A stretch of 64,000 nucleotides of DNA, taken from Rhodopseudomonas sp. BAL398. GTDB lineage: Bacteria; Pseudomonadota; Alphaproteobacteria; Rhizobiales; Xanthobacteraceae. Shown in pieces: positions 1 to 7,906 of this stretch (its first letter is position 1; the number at the start of each line of letters is the position of its first letter). A program made the position numbers and the translations under genes. Under the pieces are notes generated by a model, which worked only from the letters and a program-made list of their open reading frames with translations, searched no databases and had not been told where the DNA came from. The stretch covers positions 3,860,501 to 3,924,500 of the forward strand of contig NZ_CP133111.1 in assembly GCF_033001325.1 (NCBI RefSeq). The letters run 5' to 3'.

Positions 1-1
1 G

Positions 2-82
2 GCGGCGGCGCAGCAGCCGGAAATCCTGCACTCGCTGCTGGATATCATCAAACGCGACCTCGTCGAAGCCGCCAGCAAGTGA
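2..82 (+). CDS. C-terminal end of an unidentified protein (partial)
   Basis: The window opens inside a reading frame that runs from base 2 to a TGA at 80-82. It encodes the last 26 residues of a protein, ending DLVEAASK. The tail looks helical (ILHSLLDIIKRDLVEA), and codon use is GC-rich like the rest of the window. There are too few residues to name a family. Its start lies outside the window. Confidence 0.55.
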   Translation, partial: AAAQQPEILHSLLDIIKRDLVEAASK

Positions 83-132
83 CGCGACGCTGCAAGCTAA
101 TACCAAAGGCGATTGGCTTCGACTCATCTTTG

Positions 133-270
133 CGTCATGGCCGGGCTTGTCCCGCCTGCGAGGCCGAAGCCCCTTCGGCGCGGCGAATGCCCGGCCATCC
201 ACGCCTTTGATCCAGCACGGCTTCAGGCGTGGATGCCCGGCACAAGGGCGGGCATGACCAACGAGAGGCC
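133..270. repeat. Palindromic intergenic repeat, family A
   Basis: The element begins GTCATGGCCGGGCTTGTCCC and contains inverted segments CCATCCACGCC and GGCGTGGATG before ending near GGGCATGACC. A second, shorter copy with the same arms lies at 52626-52715. Copy 1 carries about 35 extra bases between CCCG and GCCCGGCCATCC. No protein is plausible here. It is a dispersed noncoding element typical of Bradyrhizobium-like genomes. Confidence 0.7.
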
Positions 271-288
271 GCGCCCTTTGGTATAACT

Positions 289-423
289 CACGTCGCAACT
301 GACCACGTCACAACTAACCACGCTGCGGATCACCACCCTGCGAGCGACCGTGTCGCACGACATCACGTCGCAACTGATCGCTTCGCAAAATGCACAACCG
401 CAAGTGATCGCGCGGCGGCTCTC
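289..423. repeat. Degenerate 15-bp tandem repeat, nine units
   Basis: Nine consecutive 15-base units with no insertions or deletions follow a consensus close to CACGTCGCAACTGAC. Units 1 and 6 differ by only one base, while later units are more diverged. Read in the plus frame this gives pentads such as HVATD, HVTTN, HPASD and HVATD. The surrounding open frame begins inside repeat family A and has no ribosome binding site, so I do not call it a gene. Confidence 0.6.
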
Positions 424-520
424 ACGATCCGCGACCGCCTATCACGCGGGAGGCACTATCATCCGCGCCTCTCGCGATCAGGCGCCGCGCCCGGCCTGGA
501 TGTCAGATCCGCAGCCCGGG

Positions 521-655
521 TTAGTGAGCATGCGGCTGCGCATTGCTCCGGGTCTTGCACGGCTGGGCCTGGAAATCCCCCAGGATCACCACGCCGAACA
601 GGATCAGAACAGTGGATGCCGCAGCGGCGGCCAATAGTAGGATATCGACAGTCAT
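521..655 (-). CDS. Small single-span membrane protein, 44 aa
   Basis: This short frame starts MTVDILLLAAAAAS and has one hydrophobic segment at about residues 4-25, followed by a short polar tail (QPCKTRSNAQPHAH). The start is chosen because AGGGGGA lies about 7 bases upstream of the ATG at 655. A longer in-frame start at 715 lacks such a site. I do not recognise a family. Its topology resembles tiny membrane subunits or regulators, but no partner gene is adjacent: the neighbour at 836 runs the same way and begins a different operon. Confidence 0.5.
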   Translation of the reverse strand: MTVDILLLAAAAASTVLILFGVVILGDFQAQPCKTRSNAQPHAH

Positions 656-835
656 CACTGAATCCCCCTGCATTTGATGCAGTGGCTGAAGCATCTGCCG
701 ATTGCGCGGGGACAACCTTGACCAGGATCAAATATGGCGAAGGCGGGGCAAAAAGGTTTTGCGGCGGCAAGCCGGGCCGCTGCCCGCCATCGAGTCTCGC
801 GTGATCGATTGGCGGCAAGCCCAAGCGCAGGCGCC

Positions 836-2032
836 TCAGATCACCTTTCTGCTCTCGAGCTCTGCGACCTCGTGGTCGGTTAGTCCGAGCCAGGACCGAT
901 AGACTTCCGGATTGTCCTGCCCGACCGCGCCGCCGGTACTGCGCAGTTGCACCGGATCGACCGTGAACCGCGGCACGACGTTGACCATGGCGATCGACCC
1001 GAAATCCTTGTCGGGCACCCGCGTGATCATCTCGCGCGCCACGACCTGGGGGTCGGCGGCGATCTGATCGATCGCGTAGATCGGCGCAATCGTGCCGTGA
1101 ACCTGGGAAAAGCGCGCGAGCACCTCATCCAGCTCATGCGCCGCGCACCATGTCGCGAACACGTCGTTCAATTCGGCGGAATGCTCGACGCGGCGGACAT
1201 TGTTGGCGAAGCGCGGATCGTCGATCAGATCGGGCCGGTCGATGGCCCGGCAATTGGCCGCATAGAGCGCATTGGTCGATCCTGCCAGGGTGACCCAGCG
1301 CTCATCCTTGGTGCGGTACACCGCCGCGGGCGCGGAGTAACCATTGCCATTGCCGATCCGGCTGCGGACGAAGCCGAGCTGGTCGAATTCGACCGGCAGA
1401 ATCTCGAGCAGACGAAATGTCGCTTCGGTCAAAGCGAGATCGATTTCCTCGCCCCCGGCGGCGGGGTCGCGCGCGCGCTTCCACAGCGCGGCCAGGACCC
1501 CGATGGCGCCGAACAGCCCGCCGATGGCGTCGCCGATCGGGTAACCCGGATGCATCGGCTCGCCGTCGGGCTCGCCGGTGATGTAGGTCAATCCGCCCAT
1601 CGCCTCGAAGATCCGGGCGAAGCCGGGACGATCGCGATAGGGGCCGTCTTGTCCGAAACCGGTCGCCCGCAGGATCGTCAATCTCGGCTGGATCGACCAC
1701 AGCACCTCTTTCGACAATCCCCATCGATCCAGCGTCCCGGGGCGAAAATTCTCGATCAGGACATCGAAGCGCGGCAGCAGTTTCTTGAACAGGGCGACGC
1801 CCTCAGGGGTTCTCAGATCGAGGGTGGCGAACTTCTTGTTCCGGTTCACGGTCTTCCACCATAACGGCTTGCCCTCCTTGTGGGGCGGAAACGACCGTAC
1901 GCCATCGCCATCGCCCGGCAGTTCGAGCTTGAGCACGTCGGCGCCGTAATCGGCGAGCAGCGTGGCGGCGAACGGCGCCGCAATGATGGTGGCGATATCC
2001 AGAACCTTGAGACCCGTCAGCGGCCCAGTCAT
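836..2032 (-). CDS. Class III (CaiB/BaiF-type) acyl-CoA transferase
   Basis: A 398-residue protein starting MTGPLTGLKVLDIATIIAAP, the typical N-terminus of family III CoA transferases, which move CoA between carboxylic acids through an aspartyl/glutamyl-CoA anhydride. Family features include DYGADVLKLE, VNRNKKFATLDLRTPEG, LIENFRPGTLDRWGL, RATGFGQDGPYRDRPGF and the IDLALTEAT region, where the acidic catalytic residue is expected. The ATG at 2032 overlaps the tctA stop as ATGA, so the two are translationally coupled. As the last gene of the transporter operon it probably activates the imported acid to its CoA thioester (inference). The exact substrate cannot be read from sequence. Confidence 0.88.
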   Translation of the reverse strand: MTGPLTGLKVLDIATIIAAPFAATLLADYGADVLKLELPGDGDGVRSFPPHKEGKPLWWKTVNRNKKFATLDLRTPEGVALFKKLLPRFDVLIENFRPGTLDRWGLSKEVLWSIQPRLTILRATGFGQDGPYRDRPGFARIFEAMGGLTYITGEPDGEPMHPGYPIGDAIGGLFGAIGVLAALWKRARDPAAGGEEIDLALTEATFRLLEILPVEFDQLGFVRSRIGNGNGYSAPAAVYRTKDERWVTLAGSTNALYAANCRAIDRPDLIDDPRFANNVRRVEHSAELNDVFATWCAAHELDEVLARFSQVHGTIAPIYAIDQIAADPQVVAREMITRVPDKDFGSIAMVNVVPRFTVDPVQLRSTGGAVGQDNPEVYRSWLGLTDHEVAELESRKVI

Positions 2033-3675
2033 CGATGTTTGCCTTCTGTTTCTTGGTTTGACGATGCAATGACGCGGTGTTGCGACGGCCACGGCGCGCT
2101 TGCCGGCGCGGCCGCGTTCACAGAGCCGGAGGCCGGCGCCCCACCCGGCGCGACGGCGCCGGAGGCATGGCGCAGTTCGCGCGGCTTCGGACGAAACCGC
2201 GTGAAGATCTGCAAGCCGACCAACAGAACGCACAGGCCGAGGAAGATCGCCGCGATCGGCCGCTCCACGAAGACCGCAAGGTCGCCGCGCGAGATCAGCA
2301 TCGCATGACGAAAATTTTCCTCGAAGCGCGGCCCGAGAACGAAGCCGAGCAGCACCGGGGCCGGATGAAAGTCGAGACGCAGCAGGACGTAGCCGACAAA
2401 ACCGATCACCACCGTTTCGCCGACCTGGAACATGTCGTTGTTGGCCGCATAGACGCCGATGCAGATGAAGAACATCGCGCTGGGATAGAGATACTTGTAC
2501 GGCACCAGCAGGATCTTCACCCAGACGCCGATCAGCGGCACGTTCAGGATCACCAGCATGATGTTGCCGATCCAGAAACTCGCCACCAGGCCCCAGAAAA
2601 TATCGGGATGTTCCTTGATCAGTTGCGGTCCCGGAACGATGCCCTGAATCATCAGCGCCCCGAGCAGCAGCGCCATCACGGCGTCGCCCGGGATGCCGAG
2701 GCTCATCGTCGGGATGAAATCGCCCTGTACCGACGAATGGGTCGAGGCTTCGGGCGCGACGACTCCCTCGATCATGCCGGTGCCGAACAATTCGGGGGTC
2801 TTCGACACCTTCTTCTCGGTGGCGTAGGCCACGAAGGAGGCGATGGTCGGGCCGGTGCCGGGTATCAGCGAGCACAGGCTGCCGACCAGCGTGCCGCGCA
2901 GCATCGGCGCGATCGTGCGCCGCATTTCCTCGCGCGACGGCCGCAGGTCCTTCAGGGAAATTTTCGCGTATTGCGTGTTGCCGACTTTGATCTGGTTCAC
3001 ATTGTTCATGAACTCGCCGATCCCGAACAGGCCGAGCGCGAGCGCGATGATCTCGATGCCGTCATACAGATGAGTGAAGCCGAAGGTGAAGCGCTCGGCG
3101 CCGGTCTGAATGTCGGTGCCGACGATGCCCAGCATCAGGCCGATCAACGTCATGGCGACGCCCTTGAGCGGCGAGCCGCGCGCCAGCGTCGAGCCGGCCA
3201 GCAGCCCGAGCAGCATCAGCGTGCAGATTTCGGCCGGCCCGAATTCGAGCGCCACTTTCACCAGCACCGGCGCCAGGAAGATCATCTCGGTGATGCCCCA
3301 GGAGGCGCCGACGAAGGAGGCAAATACGGTGGCGCCGAGCGCGGCTCCGCCCCGGCCCGCCTGGGTCATCGGAAAGCCATCGAGGCAAGTCACGGCATGC
3401 GGCGGATGGCACGGCAGGTTCAACAGGATCGAGCAGATGGCGCCGCCATATTGGGCGCCGTACATCACGCCGGCGAGCATCAGAATCGCGCCGACCGGCG
3501 GCATGCCATAGGTCAGGGGCAATAGGATCGAGATCGTCGCAAGCGGCCCCATGCCGGGCAGAACGCCCACCACATTGCCGATCAGCACGCCGAGAAAACA
3601 CCAGATGATGTTGTGTGGCTCGAGTGCGACGCCGAAGCCTTGCCACAAATCGGCGAGAGCTGTTGCGATCATCAT
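2029..3675 (-). CDS. tctA: TctA-family large membrane subunit of a tripartite carboxylate transporter
   Basis: A 548-residue, highly hydrophobic protein with about 12 membrane spans. It carries the duplicated TctA signature: GNVVGVLPGMGPLATIS near residue 30 and LIPGTGPTIASFVAYATEKK in the second half, plus YGAQYGGAICSILLNLP. It is the channel-forming subunit of TTT (tripartite tricarboxylate transporter) secondary importers, working with TctB and the periplasmic TctC. The start at 3675 is set by a GGAGGGG ribosome binding site inside tctB and by the ATGA overlap with the tctB stop. The C-terminal 40 residues are Ala/Pro rich. Confidence 0.93.
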   Translation of the reverse strand: MMIATALADLWQGFGVALEPHNIIWCFLGVLIGNVVGVLPGMGPLATISILLPLTYGMPPVGAILMLAGVMYGAQYGGAICSILLNLPCHPPHAVTCLDGFPMTQAGRGGAALGATVFASFVGASWGITEMIFLAPVLVKVALEFGPAEICTLMLLGLLAGSTLARGSPLKGVAMTLIGLMLGIVGTDIQTGAERFTFGFTHLYDGIEIIALALGLFGIGEFMNNVNQIKVGNTQYAKISLKDLRPSREEMRRTIAPMLRGTLVGSLCSLIPGTGPTIASFVAYATEKKVSKTPELFGTGMIEGVVAPEASTHSSVQGDFIPTMSLGIPGDAVMALLLGALMIQGIVPGPQLIKEHPDIFWGLVASFWIGNIMLVILNVPLIGVWVKILLVPYKYLYPSAMFFICIGVYAANNDMFQVGETVVIGFVGYVLLRLDFHPAPVLLGFVLGPRFEENFRHAMLISRGDLAVFVERPIAAIFLGLCVLLVGLQIFTRFRPKPRELRHASGAVAPGGAPASGSVNAAAPASAPWPSQHRVIASSNQETEGKHR

Positions 3676-4172
3676 CCCCTCCAGGTCACAAGCGGCATCG
3701 GGACCTGAAGCAGATACCAAAACAGCACGACGCCGACGGTCGTGATCACCGCGGCCAAAGCCAATGACGATTTGAGCGTCGCCTCACGATCGCCCATCGC
3801 CGCCACGAACACGCAGGCGAAACTCGCAGGAGCCAGACCGAAATATTTGCCGAACAGGATGAAGGCGACCGGAGATGCCAGAATGCAGCCCCAGGCCAGC
3901 CACTCCTTGTTTGCCGGAAGGATGTTCTCGTCCTCCCCATCCGCACTGGCGAGCGCGCTCAGCGCGATCGCGAGGCCGACAAAGACCAGCGTGACGCCAA
4001 TCACGCATGGCAGGAAACCGGATCCCACCCGCGTCAGCGTGCCGATTCCGTAGCCGGCTCCCTTCAGGGCGATGTAGCCACCGAAGCAGACGACCAAGGC
4101 GCCGGCGTAGAAGTCCCGCTTGCGGACAAGGCGTTCGATCATTCCGGCGCTGTGTTGCTGACTGTCACTCAA
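3672..4172 (-). CDS. tctB: TctB-family small membrane subunit of the tripartite carboxylate transporter
   Basis: A 166-residue protein with four predicted membrane segments (for example FYAGALVVCFGGYIALKG, FLPCVIGVTLVFVGLAIAL and ASFACVFVAAMG), matching the size and topology of TctB proteins. TctB sequences diverge strongly, so the call rests on topology plus position between tctC and tctA. It ends in an ATGA overlap with tctA. The family's role is as accessory membrane subunit of the TTT importer. Confidence 0.88.
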   Translation of the reverse strand: MSDSQQHSAGMIERLVRKRDFYAGALVVCFGGYIALKGAGYGIGTLTRVGSGFLPCVIGVTLVFVGLAIALSALASADGEDENILPANKEWLAWGCILASPVAFILFGKYFGLAPASFACVFVAAMGDREATLKSSLALAAVITTVGVVLFWYLLQVPMPLVTWRG

Positions 4173-4307
4173 TGCGTGGCCTCCATTCGCCCCAATGGCT
4201 CAATAGCTTCGTTGCGCGCGGCGCCTCGCACCGTCGGGTGGCCCGACACGTTCGACGGGCCCCCGATCGGCTGGAGACGACAGCGCGCGCCGTGAGTCTT
4301 GATGAAC

Positions 4308-5285
4308 TCAGGGCTGCTTGAGACCCGCCTCTTCGATGATCTTGCCCCACTTCTTGGATTCGTCGTCGATGAAGGCGCCGAATTCCGGGCCGGGCAGGTA
4401 GTGGGTCTCGAGGCCCTGAGCCAGCAATTTCTGCTTCACGCTGTCGTCCGACAGGGCGTGATTGATTTCAGCCTGCATCTTGTCGACGATCGGAGTCGGC
4501 GTCGCGGCGGGCGCAAGAAATCCGTACCAGCCGTCGGCGACGATATCCTGTCCTTGCTCGACCAGCGTTGGCGCCTCGGGGTAAACGGCGCTGCGCTGAG
4601 CCGACGCGCATCCCAACACCCGCAGGGTGCCGGCCTTGATATGCGGCAGCGCCGCGCTGATCGCCGAAAACGTCGCATCGACGCGTCCCGCGAGCAGCTC
4701 CGTATAGGCGGTGGCGTCGCCGCGAAACTGAACGCTGATGCCCTTGGTGCCTGTTGTCTTCAACAGCAGTTCGCCTGCCAGATGCGGTCGTGATCCGGCG
4801 CCGGGAGACGCGAAGGTCAGACCCTCCGGCTTTGATTTTCCGTATGCGATGAATTCGTCGAGAGTCTTGTAGGGCGCCTTGGCATTCACGATCAGGAAGA
4901 TCGAGGCGAGAATCACCATCGAGACCGGCCGCAGATCCTTGTGCGGATCATAGCTGAGCTTGCCATACAAGGCCTCGGCGGTCGAATAGGGCGCGGCGGC
5001 GTAGAGAAACGTGTAGCCGTCCGGGTCGGCATGGGCGACCGTCTCGTTCGCGATCCGGGTGCCCGCGCCGGGCTTGTTCTCGACGAAGAATTTCTTGCCC
5101 AGGCGCCGCTCGAACTGATCAGCAAGAATCCGCAAGGAAATGTCGCTGGCTCCGCCGGGACCGTAGGGCGAAATCATCTTGACCGGGCGATCCGGCCAGC
5201 CATCGCCAGACGAGGCCGCGTAGGCGGGACCGAATGAAGCTGCTGCGGCCATGCTGCCCAGCAGGGTCCGACGGGTGATCTTCAT
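4308..5285 (-). CDS. tctC: TctC/Bug-family periplasmic solute-binding protein
   Basis: A 325-residue exported protein. The N-terminus MKITRRTLLGSMAAAASFG is a twin-arginine-like signal peptide with cleavage near AYAASS. The mature part has Bug landmarks: WPDRPVKMISPYGPGGASDISLR, FFVENKPGAGTRIANE, APYKTLDEFIAYGKSKP, FASPGAGSRPHLAGELL and FRGDATAYTELLAGRVDATF. It captures a carboxylated solute in the periplasm and hands it to TctAB. It sits 135 bp ahead of tctB and 161 bp after the crotonase-fold gene. The aspartate-rich loop that selects dicarboxylates cannot be assigned to one ligand by eye. Confidence 0.93.
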   Translation of the reverse strand: MKITRRTLLGSMAAAASFGPAYAASSGDGWPDRPVKMISPYGPGGASDISLRILADQFERRLGKKFFVENKPGAGTRIANETVAHADPDGYTFLYAAAPYSTAEALYGKLSYDPHKDLRPVSMVILASIFLIVNAKAPYKTLDEFIAYGKSKPEGLTFASPGAGSRPHLAGELLLKTTGTKGISVQFRGDATAYTELLAGRVDATFSAISAALPHIKAGTLRVLGCASAQRSAVYPEAPTLVEQGQDIVADGWYGFLAPAATPTPIVDKMQAEINHALSDDSVKQKLLAQGLETHYLPGPEFGAFIDDESKKWGKIIEEAGLKQP

Positions 5286-5446
5286 GGCTTCCTCCTTGAT
5301 TGATTGTTCGTTTCTTGTGGTGCGCGTGACTCAGGCCAGTGCGGGATGCCTCGGACAAACAAGGTCGTTGCTGGGTCGTCTCGGCGGCTCGTCTGTCGGC
5401 CAGGCATCCAAGCAGCCGACATCCAACCCGCGGATCCGAAGGATCG

Positions 5447-6268
5447 TCATAGTTCACCGGATTTTCGGGCCGCGCCGAAATCCGGCCGGCGTTTTTCGAG
5501 AAAGGCCGACAGGCCTTCCGCCGCCTCGGGCCCGAAACGCGCCAGATTGATGGCCCGCGCCTCGCGATCCAGATGGGTCGCGAGATCGACTTCCGGCGCG
5601 GCGTTGATGAGTTGCTTGATATTGGCCATCGCCAAAGGCGGTCCCTCGGCGAGGCGCTGGGCCAGCGCGAGCGCCGCCTGCAGGGCGCCGCCGTCGTCCG
5701 TCAGCATGTTGACCAGACCCGCGGTCGCCAGCGTCGCGGCGGAGGCCGGTTCGCCCAGCAGGCACATCTGCATGATCATCTGCCGCGGCAGTGCCGAGCG
5801 CAGCAAATGCGTCACGCCGCCATCCGGGCTGAGCCCGACGCGAACATGCGCGACCGTGAATTTGGCATCGCGGGACGCAACGATCATGTCGCAGGCCAGA
5901 ACCGCTGAGACGGCCGCGCCGGCCACGCCACCTTCCACGGCGGCAATCAGCGGAACGGGACAGTCGATGATGGCCTTCACCATCGCGTTGAGCTTGTCGG
6001 TATTTCCCGTCGCCTCGGCCAGCGTGCCCTTGGCGCTGCCCTGGAGGGCGCGCACATTGCCGCCGGAGGAAAAGAACTTGTCGGCTCCGGTCAACACCAC
6101 CGCGCGGACCGTGGGATCCGAGCCGGCCGAGATGAGCTGGGTTTGAATTTGCTGATAGACGGCCGGGCCCATGGCATTGCGGCTCGACGGGCCATTGAGC
6201 GTGAGCAGCAGCACAGCGCCATGCCGCACCGCCTCGACAACGGTCGAGCCATCACCGTTCGTCACCAT
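5447..6268 (-). CDS. Enoyl-CoA hydratase/isomerase (crotonase-fold) family protein
   Basis: A 273-residue crotonase-fold protein. The oxyanion-hole region reads SSGGNVRALQG, followed by AAVEGGVAGAAVSAVLACDMIVAS. At the position of the first hydratase glutamate it reads HVRVGLSPDGGVTHLL, not PEIGL. The second block (SALPRQMIMQMCLLGEPASA) also lacks the usual glutamate. The Asp in SPDGG matches the PaaG-like isomerases better than true hydratases. The ATG at 6268 is preceded by GGGAGG. An upstream in-frame start adds 13 residues but has no binding site. First gene of the TTT/CoA-transferase operon, divergent from the IclR gene. Confidence 0.88.
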   Translation of the reverse strand: MVTNGDGSTVVEAVRHGAVLLLTLNGPSSRNAMGPAVYQQIQTQLISAGSDPTVRAVVLTGADKFFSSGGNVRALQGSAKGTLAEATGNTDKLNAMVKAIIDCPVPLIAAVEGGVAGAAVSAVLACDMIVASRDAKFTVAHVRVGLSPDGGVTHLLRSALPRQMIMQMCLLGEPASAATLATAGLVNMLTDDGGALQAALALAQRLAEGPPLAMANIKQLINAAPEVDLATHLDREARAINLARFGPEAAEGLSAFLEKRRPDFGAARKSGEL

Positions 6269-6431
6269 CACACGCCTCCCTCGGCTCGATGCAATCGAGC
6301 AGGACAAACAAGGATGCGCCGTCGCCGACTGTCGCCCCTGTCGTCCGGGTTTCTCCCTGAGATCTTCTTGTCCCGAGCTTAGCCGCGCGAAATCACCTTA
6401 GCAACCAATTATTATATCAAAATTCCTCTTT

Positions 6432-6448
6432 GGTTCATATAATGAAAC
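6432..6448. promoter_or_regulatory. Candidate operator in the divergent IclR/crotonase promoter region
   Basis: The 377-base gap between the two divergent genes is mostly GC-rich but holds an AT-rich island at about 6400-6450. Within it lies an imperfect inverted repeat, GGTTCAT-ATA-ATGAAAC (6 of 7 positions pair). IclR proteins bind short palindromes between their own gene and the regulated operon, so this is the best candidate operator. The neighbouring AATTATTATATC could supply a -10 element. Nothing else recognisable was seen in this gap. Confidence 0.45.
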
Positions 6449-6645
6449 ACTCTAGGATTCGCGCCACAACCGCCAAAGCCCGGAGAGCAGTCCGGGCCTT
6501 CAACGTCGGCATCACAAGAAGCCAAGCGACGAAGCAATCCGGCGCTTGCTTGGTAGCCCTGGAGGCTGGTCGGCATCGCGATACGGCGACGTCGATTTGC
6601 TGACGGCGGTCAGGCATAACAATGCGAAGACACGAGGACGACTTG

Positions 6646-7488
6646 ATGAAATCTGGAAAAAGCGGCGCTCCGCAGCGGTCGGACGGCGACGGCCTGTGCG
6701 AGCTCGACGCCTCGATCGACCCCTCGCTCTCGTCCACGCTGATTCGCGGCATCGAAGTTCTGCGTTGCTTCAGCTCCAGCGACCTGTCGTTGAGCAATGC
6801 CGAGATCGCGCGACGCCTGGGGCTCAACCGCTCGACCGTTTCGCGGCTGTGCAAGACGCTGATGCATCTTGGCTATCTGCGCCGCGACGACAAGGAAGCG
6901 TTCCGCCTGGCGCCGCGCTTGCTGGCCCTCAACTATCCGGTGCTGTCGGCCATGCCGTGGCGCCATGAGGTGCTGCATCCGATGCGCGAACTGGCGCAGA
7001 TGTGCGCCGGCAACTGCTCGCTCGGCGTCATGTCGGGAGATCTGTTCGTTCACATCGAGACCGCGGGCAATCCGCCGGGCTGGCCGCATATCCCCGATAT
7101 CGGTCAGACCGGACCGCTGCACAGATCCGCCCTCGGCTGGGCGCTGCTCTCGATGCTGCGGGGCGTCGAATTCGCCACCAAGATCGATGAGCTCAAAGGG
7201 CTTCACCCCGACGAATTCGCGGCCTATTCGTCCAAGGTCGATGCGGCCATCGGGCGCTGCCGCCAGCAAGGCTTCTGCGTTTCCTATGGCGACTGGCGGC
7301 CCAGTCTCGTCGCCGTCGCGGCGCCGCTCGGGCGGACGGCGGATGGGCTTTGCGTCGCCATCGCCTGCGGCGTTCCGATGTATCGGGCCGATCCCGACTA
7401 CTTCGAGACCGACCTCGGACCGCGCCTTTCCAGCGCCGCCGAGATGATCCGATCGTCGGGCATCTTCGTGTTGTCGCGCGGCGATTGA
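6646..7488 (+). CDS. IclR-family transcriptional regulator
   Basis: A 280-residue protein. A winged helix-turn-helix spans roughly residues 25-85 (TLIRGIEVLRCFSSS, LSNAEIARRLGLNRSTVSRLCKTLMHLGYL), followed by an IclR effector domain (GNCSLGVMSGDLFVHIET, GQTGPLHRSALGWALLSML, GFCVSYGDWRPSLVAVAAPL). The start at 6646 is favoured over 6622 because GAGGA sits 7 bases before it. It is transcribed away from the crotonase/TTT/CoA-transferase operon, so it most likely controls that operon in response to the transported acid or its CoA ester (inference from arrangement). Confidence 0.9.
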   Translation: MKSGKSGAPQRSDGDGLCELDASIDPSLSSTLIRGIEVLRCFSSSDLSLSNAEIARRLGLNRSTVSRLCKTLMHLGYLRRDDKEAFRLAPRLLALNYPVLSAMPWRHEVLHPMRELAQMCAGNCSLGVMSGDLFVHIETAGNPPGWPHIPDIGQTGPLHRSALGWALLSMLRGVEFATKIDELKGLHPDEFAAYSSKVDAAIGRCRQQGFCVSYGDWRPSLVAVAAPLGRTADGLCVAIACGVPMYRADPDYFETDLGPRLSSAAEMIRSSGIFVLSRGD

Positions 7489-7583
7489 GGCGCGCGCGCC
7501 GTCACGGCGTCGCCGGCCCGGAGCAATGCCCAAGGCGAGTCCGCGGAGACATTCCCAAGGCGATGATTTGATTGATGAAAGAC

Positions 7584-7657
7584 TGGAGCGGGCGAAGGGA
7601 ATCGAACCCTCGTATGCAGCTTGGGAAGCTGCCGTTCTACCATTGAACTACGCCCGC
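7584..7657 (-). tRNA. tRNA-Gly (anticodon CCC)
   Basis: On the minus strand a 74-nt cloverleaf begins GCGGGCG and ends CGCCCGC-T-CCA, with the CCA encoded. The anticodon arm is GCAGC-TTCCCAA-GCTGC, giving anticodon CCC. The T arm reads CGAGGGTTCGATTCCCTTCG with a normal GTTCGAT loop. The D arm is AGTTCAATGGTAGAAC. It stands alone between the IclR gene and the Gly/Met-rich protein. Confidence 0.95.
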
Positions 7658-7906
7658 GTGGCTGGCCGTGCCGGGCCGAATTGGCCGGCAGGTTCGCTCT
7701 GCATCCCATAGCCGAGACCGGGCGATCCGCCAAGGGCCTCGCCGCCGCACCTGTCCGCGCGGCGCGAGCCGATTTGCGCGGAACCGGCCGGCAATCCGGC
7801 GCCATTGTGATTTTTCTCACAGAAATCCCGGTCTGCCGCGGCCAGGATCGCCGGGTGCGTCCCATCAGCCCCGCCACCGCGGCGCGGCGCACCACGGAGC
7901 AGAGCC

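Noticed and set aside
229..804. Open frame of 191 codons over the first repeat region
   Set aside because: It starts with GTG inside a repeat element, has no ribosome binding site, overlaps the more credible 44-residue membrane protein on the other strand, and has a low-complexity composition.
2077..3525. Long plus-strand frame opposite tctA
   Set aside because: Arg/Gln/Asp/His-rich shadow of a GC-rich gene; tctA on the minus strand has clear family motifs.
4233..4247. GTCGGG-TGG-CCCGAC hairpin between tctC and tctB
   Set aside because: Only six base pairs with no T-tract; expected often in GC-rich DNA, so not called a terminator.
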